Positions 1-11,631 of a stretch of 64,000 bases of DNA are shown piece after piece. Positions within the stretch are counted from its first letter, which is position 1. The number at the start of each line of letters is the position of its first letter. Both the position numbers and the translations under genes were made by a program. Origin of the DNA: Adenophora triphylla var. japonica (Eukaryota; Streptophyta; Magnoliopsida; Asterales; Campanulaceae); NCBI GenBank assembly GCA_022495995.1, contig JAFEMH010007519.1, positions 22,613 to 86,612 of the forward strand. Direction: 5' to 3'. Under the pieces are notes generated by a model. That model was given only the letters and a program-made list of their open reading frames with translations, was not told the DNA's origin and made no database searches.

Positions 1-480
1 ATTTCCATAAATTATCTTTCTGTATATTGTTTTTAATCTTGAAAAATCAAATTTTCACATACTGTACTTCTAATTTTTAAAAATATACATTTTTATATAT
101 TGTATTTATAATTTTCATAACTAACTTTCTATATATTGAATTATAATTTCAAAAACTAAATTTTCCATATATTGTAAGTAATTAATTACATGCGTAGCTT
201 TCTGTAACTTGTGTTTATTAGTTTTTAAAATTTAAATACTCCATAAATTGTATTTAATAATTATCATAAATTACATTTCAATATTTTATTATTATTTCCG
301 TTTTTCTAATTTCACACATTGAACTTGATAATTTCTAAAATTAACTTTCCATATTTTTTCCATATTCTTATTTATGTTTTCTTATAAATTCCAAAAATAA
401 ACATTTCAAATATTGTGTTTATGCTTTTCAAAAAACACTTTTCATGTAACGTATAATATGCAATTATTTTTATGATTGAA
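1..480. repeat. Degenerate ~60-bp AT-rich tandem repeat
   Basis: About eight diverged units, each with TTTCCATATATTGTATTTAT and AATTTTCAAAAACTAA variants. Continues past the left edge of the window. No coding content. Confidence 0.6.
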
Positions 481-525
481 TTTGCATAATTAGCAGAGTA
501 GATATCATAAACTTAAAACATAATA

Positions 526-875
526 CTTCTTCATTCAATCCCATTTGAAAAGAAATAAAATGAATTTTGCACGAAAATTAAAAAATGTGTAACTAGAGTA
601 TGTATTGTGAGTATAAGTGAGGTAGGAGAAAAAGTGAGATAAAAGATAATAAGTGAATAATTAAGAAAAATGTATAGTAGGGTAAGTGTAGTGAGTATGA
701 AAAATGAGGTAGGAGAGAGAAAGTGAGTTATGAAATAGTAAGATGATAGATATGTGAGTATAACAAGTGAGTCTTATGAATAAACAAGTATTAAAAACTT
801 TCTTTTTGATACTTGTGTCTTTCATAATGGACATCAAAACGATGTTTTGTGTATTTTGTAATGGGATAGAGGGTG
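526..875. mobile_element. Diverged Stowaway-like element
   Basis: TA before CTTCTTCATTCAATCCCATT and TA after GTAATGGGATAGAGGGTG. The interior (TGAGGTAGGAGAGAGAAAGTG) matches the element at 41421. Ends are decayed. Confidence 0.5.
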
Positions 876-1006
876 TAGGTTGCATGAATTAAGTAGGAAT
901 AATTCCACACTAGCCCCTCACCCCTAATCATTCTCCATAATACAAGCATATGCAAGATTCAAATGCCCACACATTATTGAATGTCGTGATAAAAATCTCA
1001 TAAAAA

Positions 1007-1369
1007 CTCAAACTCAATTTATTAGCATACTTATTATCTGTAAAAAAAAATTGACAATCATAACTTGGTAAATTAAATGTAAGTAGGCAAACTCAATTTA
1101 CCAAGCTATTAGCATCAATATATGCTGCCCATGTATCATGTAGAAGAAACAAAATCTATTCAATCTATCTATGTAATTTGACTTGTGCTTAATCATTTTA
1201 GTTTAGTTTCTTTTATATTGCCTACTTACCTTCAATTTACCAGTTATTAACGTTAGTTTTCATATAAATTTACTAATTCACCTTACTAAATATCATTGCC
1301 TGGTATTCACTTGCAATTTTTTTGTACAGATAGTAAGTTATGCATATGTGCCACTGATTTGAGTTTGAG
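1007..1369. mobile_element. Inverted-repeat MITE-like element
   Basis: Ends CTCAAACTCAA and TTTGAGTTTGAG are inverse. Inner arms (ACTTATTATCTGTA, GGTAAATTnAATGTAAGTAGGC) are inverse to 1190-1340. 363 bp with no coding capacity. No clear target duplication. Confidence 0.65.
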
Positions 1370-1379
1370 ATTCATTGTT

Positions 1380-2293
1380 TACTGTAAAAAAAAAAAAACT
1401 ATTCTTATACCTAGATATATAGTCTTGTACCTTTAGTTATAGAAGTAGATCGTTTATTAAAATATTAGTTTTAAAAAAAAAAGATGAAAAATTATGAAAA
1501 AAAATATTTTTATACCTAGTTATAAAAGTAATGTTAGTTTTATACATTTGGGTATAATAGCGACGAGAAAGGGTATATTTGAGCATGAGTTTCTGTGAAA
1601 TTTTGCATCTCGGTTGGATTTTTATAATTTTGATATATCATCTATGGGCCCTAGGGTCCTCAGCCTAAGAAGTATTATGAATTTTTTTAATTTTGAAATT
1701 GTGTCTTTTCAAATGGGACATCAAAAAGGGTGTTTTGTGCCTTTTCAATTGGGACGAGTATATCTAATTACAAGTTACACTATTACTTAGAGTTTTGCGA
1801 TTTGAAATAATTATTGGTGTTTTAAATATTATTTTAAGTTAAACAAAAATATTTCAATTATTATTATTAGTTTTCTTTTCACAAAAATATAATTATGGAA
1901 CATAATATAATACTTCATTTGTCCCCAAAAAAAATATATTTAATTTTTAATTCAAGAAACATGTTTACTTTTTATAAATTTTAATGGTAAATATGAATAA
2001 ATACTCTTGCAATTAAATTTTTAAACCTTTAATTTTGTAAGTATATAATGAAATATAATTTTATTTTATTTTCGTAAAAAATAATTCATACATTCATACA
2101 CAAAGTATTTTTTTGTTCAAAAATAGATATTCTTTCGAGAAAAAAAAATAAAAATTAGAAATTTATTTTGAATTTAAGAAACTAATTTATAAAAAAACAT
2201 GATTTTATTCTATTTTTCCCACATTGTGCTACGTGTAATTCTCTGTAAAATCCACATGTCGAATTTCTAATGTGATAAAGTTGGATTTGGTTT
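1380..2293. other. AT-rich intergenic sequence
   Basis: No gene or structured repeat recognised. GTGTCTTTTCAAATGGGACA at 1701 resembles an eroded Stowaway end. Confidence 0.5.
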
Positions 2294-3566
2294 ACACAAT
2301 ATTTTGGGGGAAACTAGTTTCTCCCTAAGTTATAAAAAGTCCTGTTTTTTTAAACTAATCTTATATTCGTCAAATATTTACAAGTTGAAAAAAATTGGAC
2401 TTTTTATAATTTATGGAGAAACTGATTTCTCCCAAAACTTACTCTTTGGTTTATCTATTTTCACATTTTCACTTTTTTTTTTTTTGATAATATATAATTG
2501 TACCTATTTTAAAATTGGAAAGGGGTACAATTTAGATATTAATTTAAAGATTTGTTCGTTATTATAATTGAAAATTGGGAGGATGGCAATTTGACCGAAC
2601 TCGATCTAAACTAAATGCGATCTGAATTAAAAAAATAGAATTTGATTTGCAATTTTTAAAATCCGATCGATTTTGAATCATGTTGTTGACCGAATCGAAA
2701 CACGAACTCTAAATAAAATGTTAATCTAAAATATAAATAAAATTTATTTAATATTTTTCTAAATTGTATTTATTTATTTGTGTTTGTGGGTGACATTTTG
2801 ATGATTTTGGACTATTCTCTATAAAACATTCAACATTGTGATTAAAAATAAATTTGGTTCAAATAAATTTGGGCTAAAATAGATTTTTAATATAAGTCGG
2901 GTTGGATCAGAACAGTCATGAGTTATTAAATATTCTGATCAAATAGGGGTCAAGTCAAGTCCATGAATGTAAAATTCAGTTCGAGTTCGGGTAAAGGGCG
3001 ATCACCTAATTGAAACATGAATCAAATTGTCAAGTTAATTTATTTCAAAAAGGTAGATTTCTATTTCAAATAATATTTTTTATTTTTATATTAGACAAAT
3101 AATTTATATTAGACAAAATACATCTCATTTATTATTATCAGTTTTCGCTTTACAAGTTGCTTTTGAGATTCACATAATAACAAGCTTCGTAATCTACGGT
3201 TGAAAATCAAGTTCAATAATTCCCTCGCTTCAATAATACATGTTTAGACTTTTTTTTCATTTGAATGATTATATTGGATTTTTTCATTATAAAGATCAAA
3301 AGTATAAGTGTTACCTTAAATTCGTGACAAGTATACAAATTTATTGAGGAAAGAATCCAAGCATTCATGGTACAAATAAAATTATATTTTATTAATTAAT
3401 CTTATATATAAAGAAGAGTAAGTTTTGGGAGAAATCAGTTTCTCCATAAATTATAAAAAGTCCAATTTTTTTCAACTTGCAAATATTTGACGAATATAAG
3501 AGCAGTTTAAAAAAACAGGACTTTTTATAACTTAGGGAGAAACTAGTTTCCCCCAAAATATTGTGT
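2294..3566. repeat. Two ~160-bp foldback elements in inverted orientation
   Basis: Copy one, 2294-2456; copy two, 3414-3566, inverse orientation. Each is itself a palindrome, with arms GGGGGAAACTAGTTTCTCCC, TTATAAAAAGTCC and the near-inverse GGACTTTTTATAA, GGAGAAACTGATTTCTCCC. The pair could be the ends of one 1.27-kb element, but I see no target duplication. The sequence between (2457-3413) is AT-rich with no gene. Confidence 0.75.
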
Positions 3567-3647
3567 ATAAAGAAATATGTATCTTCATATATATTTTTCA
3601 ATTTAGTAAATCTTATTTTCCGTCGAGTATCGACGGGTTACTAACTA

Positions 3648-3957
3648 CTCCCTCCGTCCCAATCTAAATGTCCAAACTTTTCATTTTAGGCGTCCCATTT
3701 AAAATGTCCCATTTCCAAAAAAGGAAAGTTTTTTTCACTATTCCACCCACTCATTCTCTCTCCTACTTTACTTTTACACTCACAACATTCTCTCTCCTAA
3801 CTATTCCTCCCACTCATTCTCTCTCCTATTTAATTTTTCATACTCACAACATTTAAACTTTTTCTCTTTCCTACCTCACTTTTTCTCTTTTCTACCTCAC
3901 TTTCCTTAATTCCCGCGCCGGACCCATTTTTGAACATTTAGATTGGGACGGAGGGAG
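3648..3957. mobile_element. Stowaway MITE
   Basis: CTCCCTCCGTCCCAATCTAA at the left and its inverse TTAGATTGGGACGGAGGGAG at the right; TA on both sides. 310 bp. Confidence 0.95.
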
Positions 3958-4001
3958 TAGTTAATAATAATAAATCAGAGTATACTTGATAAATAATAGT
4001 A

Positions 4002-4370
4002 CTCCCTCCGTCCCACTTCAATTCAATGTTCCATCTTTCTCTTTTGGTCCGTCCCACTTCAAAGTTTCCTTCCTTAAATGGAAAGTTTTCCATATATTTA
4101 TACCCTTACATCTCCATATATTTACAAAAAAAACATTCATTATACCATTATAAAGTTAACATATTTACAAAAAAAACAATCATTAACTTATTATTTCCCC
4201 CACTCATTCTCTCTCCTATTAAATATTTTTAACTTTTACATTCTCTCTCCTAATCCCTACCACACATTTAACTTTTATATTCTATCTCCTCTAATTTTCT
4301 ACCCACTTTAAAAAAAATCTTAAAAAACGTGAAATTCACACCAAGGAACCTTGGTGTGGGACGGAGGGAG
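4002..4370. mobile_element. Stowaway MITE
   Basis: CTCCCTCCGTCCCACTTC to GTGTGGGACGGAGGGAG, flanked by TA at 4000-4001 and 4371-4372. 369 bp, only 42 bp from the previous element. Confidence 0.93.
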
Positions 4371-5026
4371 TAAAATTTTGTCTCTCAACGGATTACTAAC
4401 TAGTTAATAATAATAAATCCGAGTGTACTTGATAAATAATAGTAGTATTTTGAGACAAAATTAATCTTTTTAAACAACAAATATTTTGCGATTGATTGAG
4501 GGAGTAATAATAATTAGCAGCCGATAAAGTTGTCGGCATAAAAGATAAGTTATTCAAAAAAAATTCGGAATAAAAGATCGCTAATCTTAGTTGGATAATA
4601 GAATTATATGCATGGCTTACATTTTCAATAATAAAAAAGAAGGGAATATATGAGCTAAGAGAATATATTGTCATAGATTATTGTTCTAATGCTACGAATT
4701 ATTTAATTTTATGCCATGATTCCAAAATGCGATTGGGTAATGGAATTTCAACGACATATATTCCCTCTGTCCTATTACAGTTTACATTTATTATATATAC
4801 GAAAATTAAGAAAAAATGTTCCTGAAATAAATGTTATGAATATAAAAATGAAGATAGGAAAGAGAAAATGGGTGAAGAATAATAATTGAATTGTTGTTGT
4901 GAATATGACATATAAATTTCATTAATATATAATCATAAATATTTTTATTTTAAAAAGTGTATAATTTATAATGAAATATCTTATGAAAAAAATATGTAGT
5001 TTGTATTGGATCGGACAATCCATATA

Positions 5027-5304
5027 CTCCCTCCGTCCCAATAGTAGCTTCCCATTTTGCCATTTTGGGTGTCCCGTTAATAGCTTCTACTTTCCTTTTT
5101 TGGCAAAGGAATCTTTACTATTACCTCCACTCATTCTCTCTCCTACATTATTTTAATACTCACAACACCATTATAATTTACTATTCCCTCCACTCATTCT
5201 CTCTCCTATTTTCAAATTACACTCACAACATTTTTTCTTCCCACCCATTTTATTAATTTGCGTGCAAGGCAAAAAACGGACAGCATCTATTGGGACGGAG
5301 GGAG
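5027..5304. mobile_element. Stowaway MITE
   Basis: CTCCCTCCGTCCCAATAG to CTATTGGGACGGAGGGAG flanked by TA. 278 bp. Confidence 0.95.
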
Positions 5305-5436
5305 TATTAAAGGCACTCAACAATAAAAAAGATTAATAATTTTGATAAATGAGACACTCATTAGTCGTTCCACAGCGCTAGTTTTATTCCAGCTACCATG
5401 CCAGTGAAAAGCATCTTTTGGAATTTCCCTTTATTT

Positions 5437-5760
5437 CTATTAGGAATATACTCCTATATCATTATATTATATTTAAATATATATTACAATAAATAGATTA
5501 AGAAACATAATTCTTGTATTAAATTAAGAAACACAATCTTAGAAACTTTCTCCTTCTAGGAGAATAATTCTTGTATTAGATTATAAAACACAATCTTAAA
5601 AATCTTCTCCTTCTAGGAGATTCCTCATTGTAATCCTATAAATATGTATCTCTAGCTTCATAATCAATTGAGTCATTCAATTCAATTCTTCTCTTCCTGT
5701 TTTGATTGACTTCGTCTAACCGTCATTATTCTAATAATTCCAACCACAAAATTATTATTA
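5437..5760 (+). repeat. Possible solo LTR of a copia element
   Basis: AGGAATATACTCCTATATC, a duplicated block (AAACACAATCTTA, CTTCTCCTTCTAGGAGA), then a promoter-like TCCTATAAATATGTATCTC and a leader with CAATTGAGTCATTCAATTCA, an arrangement seen in plant copia LTRs. Ends and target duplication could not be fixed. Confidence 0.35.
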
Positions 5761-6800
5761 TCACAACGATTTTTGTCCCCAAAATCACTAGACATTTTTT
5801 TTTTCAATTTTATAGTTTGATTAATTAAGAAATGTTGTGAGGTTTCTAATTCCTTCCATAGAAATAATATTTTTGCTATTGATTAAAAATAACAGAACTC
5901 AAAAATACTATCACGGATAATAATGAACATTATCGATAGTACTTAAAAATATTATTACCAGCACTCAAAAACACCGATGTGAGTGAGTGAGTTAATGCAT
6001 GTGTTATTGAGTTTATGGTAGTGTAAAAGGTGTTAAAAGAGTGTCATGTTGTTGTGCTAATAAGTTTCAATTATTTGTAAAAATGTCACTCTTTATAAAA
6101 CAAGTTACAGTAAATTACAAAAAAATGTCATCATACATTTTTAAAAGAAGTATCAATTATTTACAAATTATCATCGTGCATTTTGAAACACGTTTTCCTA
6201 ATCTTCTTGGGAAAAAATGCATTTTCCCCAATTTTCACGTAAAATTCATTTTAAAAGACATACTCCCTCCTCCCACCCGACTTATGACAATTTGTCATTT
6301 TCCACTCGACTTATTACGTTTCAAAATGGTAAATTTATATTATTTTTATATTCTATGAGACTCACTTGTCATAATTACAACAACAATCCCCTTACTATTT
6401 CTCACACTCACTTTCTCTCCTATTTTATTTTTCATATTTATAATACCTCTCCCATTCATTCTCTCTACTCTTATTATATTAGTATTTATTGATTTTTGTG
6501 TCATAAAAGAAAATTATAATTTGAATGAGACTAAGGGAATAATTCTTAATTTATTTATAAATGTATAACAAAATTATTGATACAAAGTTGGTTACCATGA
6601 AAGTTCAGTTTAGGGACTAAGACATCCATTAAGTGCAGACAAAAAGTATAAATCATTTCACCAAACTCAACTTTGTTCTTTGTTGTGCACTAGAATCTTC
6701 TAACATCTTTAAAATCCATTAGCAATTAATTTAAACGAATTTATACTTTAGAATAATGCTTTAGCATGTAGGATGTGACAGATATCAAATGTTAATTAGT
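5761..6800. other. Intergenic sequence left of the outer retrotransposon
   Basis: No gene. A decayed Stowaway-like left end (CTCCCTCCTCCCACCC) is at 6263 with a possible partner near 6540 (AGACTAAGGGAA). Confidence 0.4.
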
Positions 6801-6805
6801 AGTTC

Positions 6806-7458
6806 TGATGTGATGGGCCTATAACAAACTATTATGCTCCACAAATCTTTACCCGGCTCAAGCTCGAATATGATCTACTTAGAATCACGTATGGGCCCTT
6901 GATTCTCGCATCTCGTCAAGGGCTTGGTTCTCGCACCTTGTATCTCGTTTCTCGCCTCTAGCATCCTGATTCTCACATCTCGTCAAGGGCTTGGTTCTCG
7001 CACCTTGTATCTCGTTTCTCGCCTCTAGCATCTTGATTCTCGCATCTCGATTCTCAAAACATGTTTGTATCTCCAAGTAAGGACCATGCCACCAGTCTAG
7101 TTTTTTGCCTTGATCTTATCCAGATGAAATCTCCTACTTGATATCCCTCCAACCACGGCGTGACACGTGTAAAGTAGCTTGATGACTCTCCACTACTTGG
7201 CTATATATACTCCCTCCCACCATTTACAATGTAAGAAATCTCTCTATCTCTTCTCTTTGTAGAAATGTCTTGTGATAATCTACATATGCTTGTTATAGAT
7301 CGGATTGATGATTCTCACGCCGGAGAATTTTGGGGAAAGGCCCACACGCCCTAATGGTGTCTTGTTTTGTAGGTCCCTCATTATATCGGACCCGAGTAAC
7401 ATCCATCCCGAATCATATAGTTTCTTGCCCCCGTAAGTCATTTTTCATGGCAGCATCA
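6806..7458 (+). repeat. 5' LTR of the outer retrotransposon
   Basis: 653 bp, TG...CA ends. Contains two tandem copies of a roughly 67-bp unit (GCATCTCGTCAAGGGCTTGG and CACCTTGTATCTCGTTTCTC) at 6898-7030. A candidate TATA box, CTATATATA, is at 7201-7209. It closely matches the LTR at 22731 apart from small indels. Confidence 0.93.
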
Positions 7459-7639
7459 GTTGGTTTTCGTTCTTGGACCGATTCTCTTTAGTTTGGATTG
7501 TTTAGCTTATTTCTTGTTTGTGCTATTGTTGTTGAAACCCGAAACTATACCAAAATGGTTCATGATAAAGGAATCCCTTCTAAAACCATACCAAACCTGG
7601 CGCCGACAACGTGCCAAACCAAATAAGTAAAGCTCGTGT

Positions 7640-8517
7640 GCCCCTCATGCGAATCTGGTTTGGATGGTGGTGTGCACTCAACTGATGATACGGAGTCTAC
7701 AGTGAGGCGTCGAAGGGCGCGGGAAGACAAGGAGCGAGATGAGGGAAGAGGGGTGACATGGCAGGCAAGAGCCTTTTCCCCTCACTGATGATGAAGTTAG
7801 GGCGAAAGCTGATAGACTCAGGGCAAACAACGAGTTATTGTTGCAAATTCTCGCCAATAACAACAGATTGATGGAGATGAGGTAAGAGACTACTCAGTTC
7901 CCGCAAATTGTGATGGGGAGAGCAGCGGGAAACAGCCCAACTAGGGGGCAAGCTGTCAGCCAAAGTGTTTCAAGAAGGGAGGATAGAAGAGAGCGTGATA
8001 TGCCGCCACCCAAGGACAGGCCGAGAGTTCATAAGCGAGAAATCACTAAGGCGAGATTTGAAGGAGTAGTGGGAAAAAGGATGTCGCAGGAGATCGTGGA
8101 GGATGGAAAAGGGAGGAAGGTTTATTATCAATCTTCAAATTCGCGAGATTCATCTTATTACTATGAGTATGACGGGGAAGAGATATACAATGGGTAAACC
8201 ATGGACAAGACATACATGCCAAGTCGCTCTAGACATTCGAAAGAAATGTCGCGTCATTCATAAAGGTCGCATGGACAGAAGAGCCTAGGCGACATGAAAA
8301 GATTGAGAAAGGCCGAGAAAATTGAGAAGGTTGATAGGGTTGACAAGGCAGAGAAAAAGGAGGAGGACCATTGGAAAAAAGAAATGGCGAAAAGAATCAA
8401 GGAGTTAGAGGCGGGAAAGAAAGTTGAGGAGGAAAAGGATTCCTACTTACCTCCATTCGTAAAAGAAATTCAAAATGCTGATTCGGATCCCACTTTCTGC
8501 ATGCCGTCATTATCAAA
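7640..8517 (+). pseudogene. gag remnant of the outer retrotransposon
   Basis: Open stretches 7910-8197 and 8294-8554 plus upstream frames encode a charged, Arg/Lys/Glu-rich protein typical of retrotransposon gag. Segments include a heptad-like ADRLRANNELLLQILANN near 7810-7860 and a Lys/Glu coiled-coil-like stretch at 8294-8440. Stops and frame changes break it. At about 8515 the gag frame ends abruptly and integrase-like sequence begins in another frame, the scar of a large internal deletion. Confidence 0.6.
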
Positions 8518-8585
8518 TTATTCAGGACCGCAAGAGATCGTTCAACGTGGGTGATTGGGTTCTTAGAAACATGGAGGCAACGGGG
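8518..8585 (+). pseudogene. Integrase C-terminal stub, left piece
   Basis: Encodes RKRSFNVGDWVLRN, the VGDxVLR motif of the Gypsy integrase C-terminal region. It continues at 21746 after the inserted solo LTR. It directly abuts gag, so about 3-4 kb of pol has been lost. Confidence 0.7.
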
Positions 8586-9242
8586 TGATAGGCTAAAGTC
8601 GCACGCCTACAAATTAACCAAAGACTTGGCCACAATAATGTAGCTAGAGCAAGTCCAGGATCGAACACGAAGAACGGTTATAAGTTCGCACAATTGTCAC
8701 TTGGTCTAAGATTGATTTTGATTACTTCCTAATACGGTAATAAAAACTAGATTGTAAACAAATAAAGGAAAACACTTTGGATTAATTAATATCCCCGTCT
8801 ATCATTCAAATATCATCGATCAATTCTTTTCAATTTTATCCTATTCACTCGATCATGAGATGTATTTCAATCTCTATCTCTTTCTTTAATATTAGTTAAT
8901 AGCAGTGACACACTCACTAATAATCCTAATCAATATTCAAATTTAACTGACACAGTCTAGATTCAAAATACTAATTGATTCACGATTTAAGAGATGAAGA
9001 TCGAGAACACATTTTAATGTTATTTCAATTAGATAATTATTTATTTTCTCCTAATTCACAATCCACCATGACACATGCATGAAATATAAAGATGCTACTT
9101 GTGAAATCCTATATTGACACAATTTTAGGGAATTCTAGCAATAAATCAATAACAAGAATTTAAACAATCGGCCTAATTGCAAAACACTAAAAATCAATTT
9201 AATCAATCAAGAATAAGAGAAAATATAAAGAGTAGGTCTGCT

Positions 9243-9703
9243 GAGAAACGCGTTTCTCCATAACTATGGAGAAACGTGTTTTTAATAGCCAGAAGCTTTG
9301 CATTTGATATCCAGAAAAAAAAACCCAAGGCCAAGACCAAAGCTTCTGGATATCCAGAAGCTTTGGGTTTGATATCTAGAAATTGTTAGGTGCATATCCA
9401 GAAGTATGTGAAATGTATATCCGGAAACTGTTAGGTGCATATCCAGAAACTGTTAGGTGCATATCCAGAAATGTGTTAGGGCATATCCAGAAATTGCTAT
9501 TGAAGATTTCTGGATATCCAGAAACCTTCAAATGTATATCCAGAAACCATCAAATGAATATCCATAAACATTTTGAAGGTTTCTGAATGTTCATTTGAAG
9601 GTTTCTGGATATCACTTTCATAAGGTTCTGGATATCCAGTTCATTGTCGCGCGACAAGTCGGGACCCGTTTCTCCATAACTTATGGAGAAACGCGTTTCT
9701 CCC
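9243..9703. repeat. Paired GAGAAACGCGTTTCTCC palindromes in the solo LTR
   Basis: Two short foldbacks, 9243-9280 and 9667-9703, in opposite orientation. Each combines GAGAAACGCGTTTCTCC with CCATAAC(T)TATGG. They bracket the ATATCCAGAA minisatellite. A related pair is present at 2294-3566. Confidence 0.7.
9360..9640 (+). repeat. ~21-bp minisatellite in the solo LTR
   Basis: Repeats of GTTAGGTGCATATCCAGAAA and variants, followed by inverted copies (TTTCTGGATATC). They fill the space between the two foldback motifs at 9243 and 9667. Confidence 0.8.
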
Positions 9704-9775
9704 TAGATTTGGCAAATATAAATAGGATAAAAGAGAGAAAAAGAAATTAACCTCACACTACAAGAAAGCAGTCTT

Positions 9776-10062
9776 TTTACGGCGCTCATATACGGCGGTG
9801 AACACGCGTCCGCCGTATATATTTTATATATACGGCGGTATTTACAGCCGTCGTAAATAACTAATATATACGGCGGACGCGTCCGCCGTAAATAAGTAAT
9901 GTACGTATATTTAACGTGTACGTATACGAGATCGAGGTTATATACGGCGGTATATCAGTAGCCGCCGTATATAGGTACTTATTATCGGCGGTTGATACGC
10001 GTCCGCCGTAAATAATACCATTATTTACGGCGGTGTACAATATCCGCCGTAAATGTTATTAA
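9776..10062. repeat. Left subterminal repeats of CACTA-1
   Basis: Alternating direct and inverted TATACGGCGG and CCGCCGTAAAT units. In the CACTA superfamily such arrays bind the element's own small protein during transposition. Confidence 0.9.
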
Positions 10063-10094
10063 ATACCGAAAACCAAATTTCCCTATTCGGTTCG

Positions 10095-10375
10095 CGGTAT
10101 CTCCATCTCCCTCTCTCTCTCTACTACGGAGCTTCTCTCCTCCATGGCCCTAGGGCTTGGAAATCCGACGCCAGGTGACCAAAATCGAGGTAGGTATAGC
10201 GGATTTAATTACTTTTAATTTTTGGTTTTTGTTTATTTCTTCGATACGTATCTCGGTCTCTCTTTCTCTCCTCCATAGCTTCTCTCCTCCATAGCTAGGG
10301 CAAGAAAATCCGACGCCTTCGACCAAATCAACGAGGTAGATATAGCGTATTTAGTTTTAATTTTTGGTTTTTGTT
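10095..10375 (+). promoter_or_regulatory. Duplicated untranslated leader with two splice donors in CACTA-1
   Basis: Two copies of about 125 bp (near 10130-10245 and 10268-10375). Both have CTTCTCTCCTCCAT, AAATCCGACGCC, CGACCAAA or TGACCAAA, then CGAGGTAGRTATAGCG, and end in TTTTAATTTTTGGTTTTTGTT. The CGAG/GTAG step in each copy matches a plant 5' splice site. Interpreted as a tandemly duplicated leader exon downstream of the element's promoter end. Confidence 0.6.
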
Positions 10376-11530
10376 CTATGTTCATGGCTCATACTCGCTT
10401 GGATTTATTTTGTTTAAATCGTGATTTAGTTTGTGCTAAAACTTAAATTTATGATTTTGTGGTTATCTAGTGAGATATAATTGTGTTCCTTCAACATATA
10501 ATTTGCCTTTATAACATTCTCTCCTGTCCAAAATGGCTGTTGTTTTAGGACAATAACATCTGTCAATTCCAATCTGCTTATCGTTCGATACAAAAAAGGG
10601 TCACAAGGAGGGAGAGGGAGATGGAGAGGTGAGAGAGGGAGAGCTGCAATACTTTTCATAATCCCACAATAAAAAGTACAAATAAAGATGCTAACTGACA
10701 TCAATTGATGATGCGACCGTTGGTTGCAATATTGTCCGGTCCCTTGAATCCCGTTGCCACAGACGAATCTGTCAGAAACATTTTACGTAAGCCTAGTTGA
10801 TACAAGTTACTCAACCTTGTACAAAAACCTACTTTTGGTGAACATATTATTAAGCATCATAATCCCAAGGAGATATACAAAACTGTAATGAGAAGAACCG
10901 TAGATGCATTGGAAAAATGTCTGTTTCTCTTTAGCTAGTAAATGAACTTCTTAGAGGAGCATACAAAAGACAATGCTGAAGGAGGACCATATAAACAGTA
11001 AGTAAGGTCACATGATTTAGAGTATAGCAAGCAACCGTTGAATGATTAAATAGAAAGGCAACAATGATTTGTTTTAGGATTTAACATCTGAAAATGTAAT
11101 CGGATTGTTTATAATGAACGTGATTTTCGAAGATAAGAGATACAATAATGACAAGTTGAAGAAATAAAATAATGTTTGTACAAATTTAACATTAGTAGCT
11201 TCACTTCATGAAGATTTTGTTAATATTTTGTATTAGCTAAACTTCAGCTGCCACCTCAATGCAAGTACAAGTTAAACTTTTTACTATGAAAAGCATCTAT
11301 TTATCACAGCTACAATCCCCTTTTTAAGCATCAACAAGCAAGTGCATATTCTTTTGCACATCAACCTAGTTCCTTAAATTAGCTTCTCAATTAGGGGGGA
11401 GGGGCTTGTGAGAGAGAACGAATGAATGTTGTCATAGGGTTATACTATATCGTAGGCCCAAGTTCGACTAATAGGCTAGGCTCCAACAATGTATATTATC
11501 TATATCGAGCCAAAAGTTGTACATATTTAG
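10376..11530. other. CACTA-1 interior without recognisable genes
   Basis: Moderately AT-rich sequence with scattered stops in all frames. No repeat array, RNA gene or conserved domain is seen. Likely intron or spacer between the leader exons and the TNP2 gene. Confidence 0.6.
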
Positions 11531-11560
11531 ACTATGATTGTTTATGAGTTTATTTTTATT

Positions 11561-11631
11561 CTAAAATTTGTGTCTCTCGGTCTTATATATAGGTTGTATT
11601 TTAACGTTAAAAATATCAAGTCAAGTCATAT
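11561..11631 (+). promoter_or_regulatory. Candidate core promoter or splice leader of TNP2
   Basis: AAAATTTGTGTCTCTCGGTC followed by TTATATATAGGTTG, 25 to 70 bp before the TNP2 start at 11632. It can be read as a TATA box or as a 3' splice site (TATATATAG/GTT). A nearly identical copy lies at 15504-15570 before the gag-like gene. Confidence 0.55.

Noticed and set aside
7590..7610. TGGCGCCGACAACG as primer-binding site of the outer retrotransposon
   Set aside because: The motif resembles plant Gypsy PBS sequences but lies about 135 bp after the LTR end supported by TG/CA ends and exact TSDs. Either the PBS is elsewhere or a small rearrangement occurred; not called.
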